DNA of 15,984 bases from a bacterium (GTDB lineage Bacteria; Ratteibacteria; UBA8468; B48-G9; JAFGKM01), in assembly GCA_026416755.1 (NCBI GenBank), contig JAOAEP010000173.1:1-15984 (forward strand), read 5' to 3'. Position numbers and translations under genes: made by a program. A model generated the notes under the pieces. It was not told the origin of the DNA. It ran no database searches and saw nothing but the letters and a program-made list of their open reading frames with translations. Below, piece after piece: positions 13,917 through 15,984 of this stretch. The first letter of the stretch is position 1; each line of letters opens with the position of its first letter.

Positions 13917-15984
13917 ATGGAATTGAAAATAAAGAATATATCTGATATAGAAAAACTTTTTAAAGAAAGAGGTTATAAGACAAAATTAGTCCCGTTAAAT
14001 AAGATACAATATGATTTTCCTCAAAAAGCAAATGCGCTTATAGATGAATTTTATCTGATTTCAGATTATAGAAATTTTCAAATCTATTTTATCAAAATTG
14101 TCCAGCCACCCGATGGAAATAGTTCTTTAAAAAGGAGTGAAATAAGAAATATTCTTGAGTCATTTTATAGAAGATTTCCTCAAGTTAATACACTTTTTCT
14201 ATTTACAATTGATTTTAAAGAAATTATACTTGTAAGTCCTTTAAGGGCTCTTATTGATTCAAAAGTAAAATTAATTTTAAGATATCTCTTTCTGGACCCT
14301 ATTAATGTTTATCATACAGACCTTGAAGTTTTGGATATGCTAAAGATTAATGTTAATGAACAAAGTCCAGATATTATATGGAAAAAACACCAAGAAGCAT
14401 TTAATGTAGAAAGAGTTACAGAGAAATTCTTTAATGCCTATAAAAATGCTATAGAATTTATTAAAAAAGAGGTTTTATTACCTCAAAAAAAGGCAGAACT
14501 TCAAAAATGTCATTCTTATGCACAACAGTTACTTTCAAGAATTATGTTTTTATACTTTATTCAAAAGAAAGGGTGGCTTAAATGGAGAAATTATATTCCT
14601 GATAAAAAATATCTGAAAAATCTCTGGGAATATTATAAAAACTGGAAAAAAGAAGAAAAAGCAGATTGTTTTTATTCTGAATGGTTATCCTCATTATTTT
14701 TTGGTAGTTTTAATAAAAAACAAATCTTAATATCAACAATACTTCCAGAAGAAATTAAAGAATCTTTTACTATTATGCCTTTTTTAAATGGAGGCCTTTT
14801 TACTGAAAATCAACTTGATGAAATTAGATTTGAAATACCAGATAAAGTTTTTGAATTACTATTTGATATTGAACCCAATGATCAAAATAAAGGATTTCTT
14901 GAAAGATATAACTTTACTATAAGGGAAGATACACCATTAGAAATTGAAGTGGCAGTTGACCCTGAAATGCTTGGCAAAGTTTATGAATCCTTAATAGCAG
15001 AAGAGGAGAGAGGAAATATTGGAATTTTTTATACACCGAGAATTGAAATTGACTTTATGTGTAGAATGTCACTCATAGAATACCTTGCTACTGAAACAAA
15101 AATAGACAAAGAAAAAATTACTGATTTTATTTACGAACCACAAAATAAAATTAATAATCTTTCAAAAGATGAGTTATCCGAGATAAAGAATAAACTGGAT
15201 AATTTAAAAATTGTTGATCCTGCAGTTGGTTCTGCTTCTTTTTTAGTCGGAATGATGAATATACTTGTTGAACTCCATACATTATTAACAAAACAAATTG
15301 AAGGGAAAGAAGAAAATCTTTTTGCTTTAAAACAAAAGATTATCCAAGAAAATCTATATGGAGTAGATGTAAAGGATTGGGCTGTAATGGTAGCAGAATT
15401 AAGACTCTGGTTATCCTTAATAATTGAAACTGAAGAGAAATATATGGACATTTACACAAAACCACTTTTGCCTAATTTGTCATTTAAAATCCGTCAGGGT
15501 GATTCATTGGTTGAAGAAATAGGTGGGGTTCAAATAAGTTTAAGGGGAGAAACCTTTAAATATTTACCCAATAGATTGAAATCTAAAATAAAGGAACTAA
15601 TTGATCGCAAAAATGCCTTTTTTTCAGGACAAAGAAGTGCCAATTTAAAAGAAATAAAAGATATTGAAAAATTTGAGCAAGATATTTTTATTGAAATTAT
15701 TGATTCAAAAATTAAAGATTTGACAAAAGAAATAGAAAATTGGAATAAAAGAATTAAAGATTTGAATGGAGCCAAAGATGTATTTAATGAAGAAGATTTA
15801 AAAGCCAAATTAGAAATTGAGGAAAGAACTAATCAAATAGAAGATCTAAAAAAAGAAAAAGAAAAATATGAGGAATTAATTAATAAACTAAAAAATAAGA
15901 CACAAAAAGATTATTTCCTCTGGGAAGTTGATTTTGCAGAGGTATTTGCCCAAAAAGGTGGATTTGATATAGTAATCGGTAATC
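13917..15984 (+). CDS. Eco57I/PglX-like N6-adenine DNA methyltransferase (3' partial)
   Basis: Large adenine methyltransferase of the kind found in type IIG, BREX (PglX) and DISARM (DrmMI) systems; it transfers methyl from S-adenosylmethionine to adenine in a target site. The frame is open from the ATG at 13917 to the window end (689 codons). Residues 1-125 are an unrecognised N-terminal domain. FLYFIQKKGWL (211-221) and FLNGGLF (289-295) are typical of this group. The catalytic part shows FYTPRIE (motif X, 371-377), DPAVGSASF (motif I, 434-442; the usual GSG is GSA), YGVDVKDWAV (481-490), QGDSL (527-531) and FDIVIGN (683-689), cut exactly where NPPY would follow. About 550-665 is a charged coiled coil between motifs. 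The target-recognition domain lies beyond the window. Only a weak Shine-Dalgarno precedes the ATG; it is co-transcribed with the helicase. Confidence 0.88.
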   Translation, partial: MELKIKNISDIEKLFKERGYKTKLVPLNKIQYDFPQKANALIDEFYLISDYRNFQIYFIKIVQPPDGNSSLKRSEIRNILESFYRRFPQVNTLFLFTIDFKEIILVSPLRALIDSKVKLILRYLFLDPINVYHTDLEVLDMLKINVNEQSPDIIWKKHQEAFNVERVTEKFFNAYKNAIEFIKKEVLLPQKKAELQKCHSYAQQLLSRIMFLYFIQKKGWLKWRNYIPDKKYLKNLWEYYKNWKKEEKADCFYSEWLSSLFFGSFNKKQILISTILPEEIKESFTIMPFLNGGLFTENQLDEIRFEIPDKVFELLFDIEPNDQNKGFLERYNFTIREDTPLEIEVAVDPEMLGKVYESLIAEEERGNIGIFYTPRIEIDFMCRMSLIEYLATETKIDKEKITDFIYEPQNKINNLSKDELSEIKNKLDNLKIVDPAVGSASFLVGMMNILVELHTLLTKQIEGKEENLFALKQKIIQENLYGVDVKDWAVMVAELRLWLSLIIETEEKYMDIYTKPLLPNLSFKIRQGDSLVEEIGGVQISLRGETFKYLPNRLKSKIKELIDRKNAFFSGQRSANLKEIKDIEKFEQDIFIEIIDSKIKDLTKEIENWNKRIKDLNGAKDVFNEEDLKAKLEIEERTNQIEDLKKEKEKYEELINKLKNKTQKDYFLWEVDFAEVFAQKGGFDIVIGN

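Larger units (their letters stand above)
8083..15984. mobile_element. tRNA-Ser-integrated genomic island (right end outside window)
   Basis: From the 3' end of tRNA-Ser onward the content changes from housekeeping genes to a tyrosine integrase, a fused XRE regulator and a restriction-type defence module. The arrangement tRNA 3' end, short gap with repeats, integrase pointing back at the tRNA, then cargo is the classical layout of an integrated island. No conjugation, capsid or replication genes appear in the visible 7.9 kb. Base composition is not obviously different from the host. The far boundary is not seen. Confidence 0.65.

Noticed and set aside
1..15984. CRISPR array or insertion sequence
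   Set aside because: No regularly spaced repeats and no transposase-like frames with flanking inverted repeats were seen.

Overview
The window comes from a strongly AT-rich bacterium (about 30% G+C by eye). It carries a bacterial S6-SSB-S18-L9-DnaB operon and an MCE-type lipid transporter (MlaE/F/D). The transporter implies an outer membrane, so a diderm is likely. A DRG/Obg-like GTPase with a C-terminal TGS domain at the left edge fits an uncultured or deep-branching lineage, but the phylum cannot be fixed from this sequence.

Layout. Bases 1-834 are the 3' part of the TGS GTPase gene, whose reading frame runs off the left edge. A sigma70-type promoter at 840-867 then drives a very compact nine-gene operon (931-7639): rpsF, ssb, rpsR, rplI, dnaB, mlaE, mlaF, mlaD, radA. 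Neighbouring genes overlap or lie within about 10 bp of each other. It joins ribosomal proteins, replication and repair (SSB, DnaB, RadA) and outer-membrane lipid traffic. Two class II tRNA genes follow, tRNA-Leu(UAG) and tRNA-Ser(UGA), with a near-consensus promoter before the second.

A genomic island begins directly after the 3' end of tRNA-Ser and continues past the right edge. First, on the minus strand, is a 753-codon ORF that joins an XRE-type regulator (residues 1 to about 409) in frame to a complete tyrosine recombinase (410-753). At the junction lies a strong internal Shine-Dalgarno and ATG. That Shine-Dalgarno is buried in a 9-bp hairpin with a 5-nt loop ending 2 nt before the ATG. 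I infer that the ORF makes two products, the fusion and a 344-residue integrase, with the integrase start under RNA-structure or translational-coupling control. This is the most unusual feature of the window. The fusion has its own consensus promoter and a tandem 9-bp repeat in its leader that could be an operator.

After a 335-bp divergent intergenic region holding a small G+C-rich structured patch and a second strong promoter, two plus-strand genes form a defence module: a 1045-residue PLD-nuclease/SNF2-helicase fusion and an Eco57I/PglX-like N6-adenine methyltransferase. The methyltransferase is cut by the window end inside its catalytic NPPY motif. Together they look like an ATP-dependent restriction-modification system, or the start of a larger DISARM-like locus, carried by a tRNA-Ser-integrated element.
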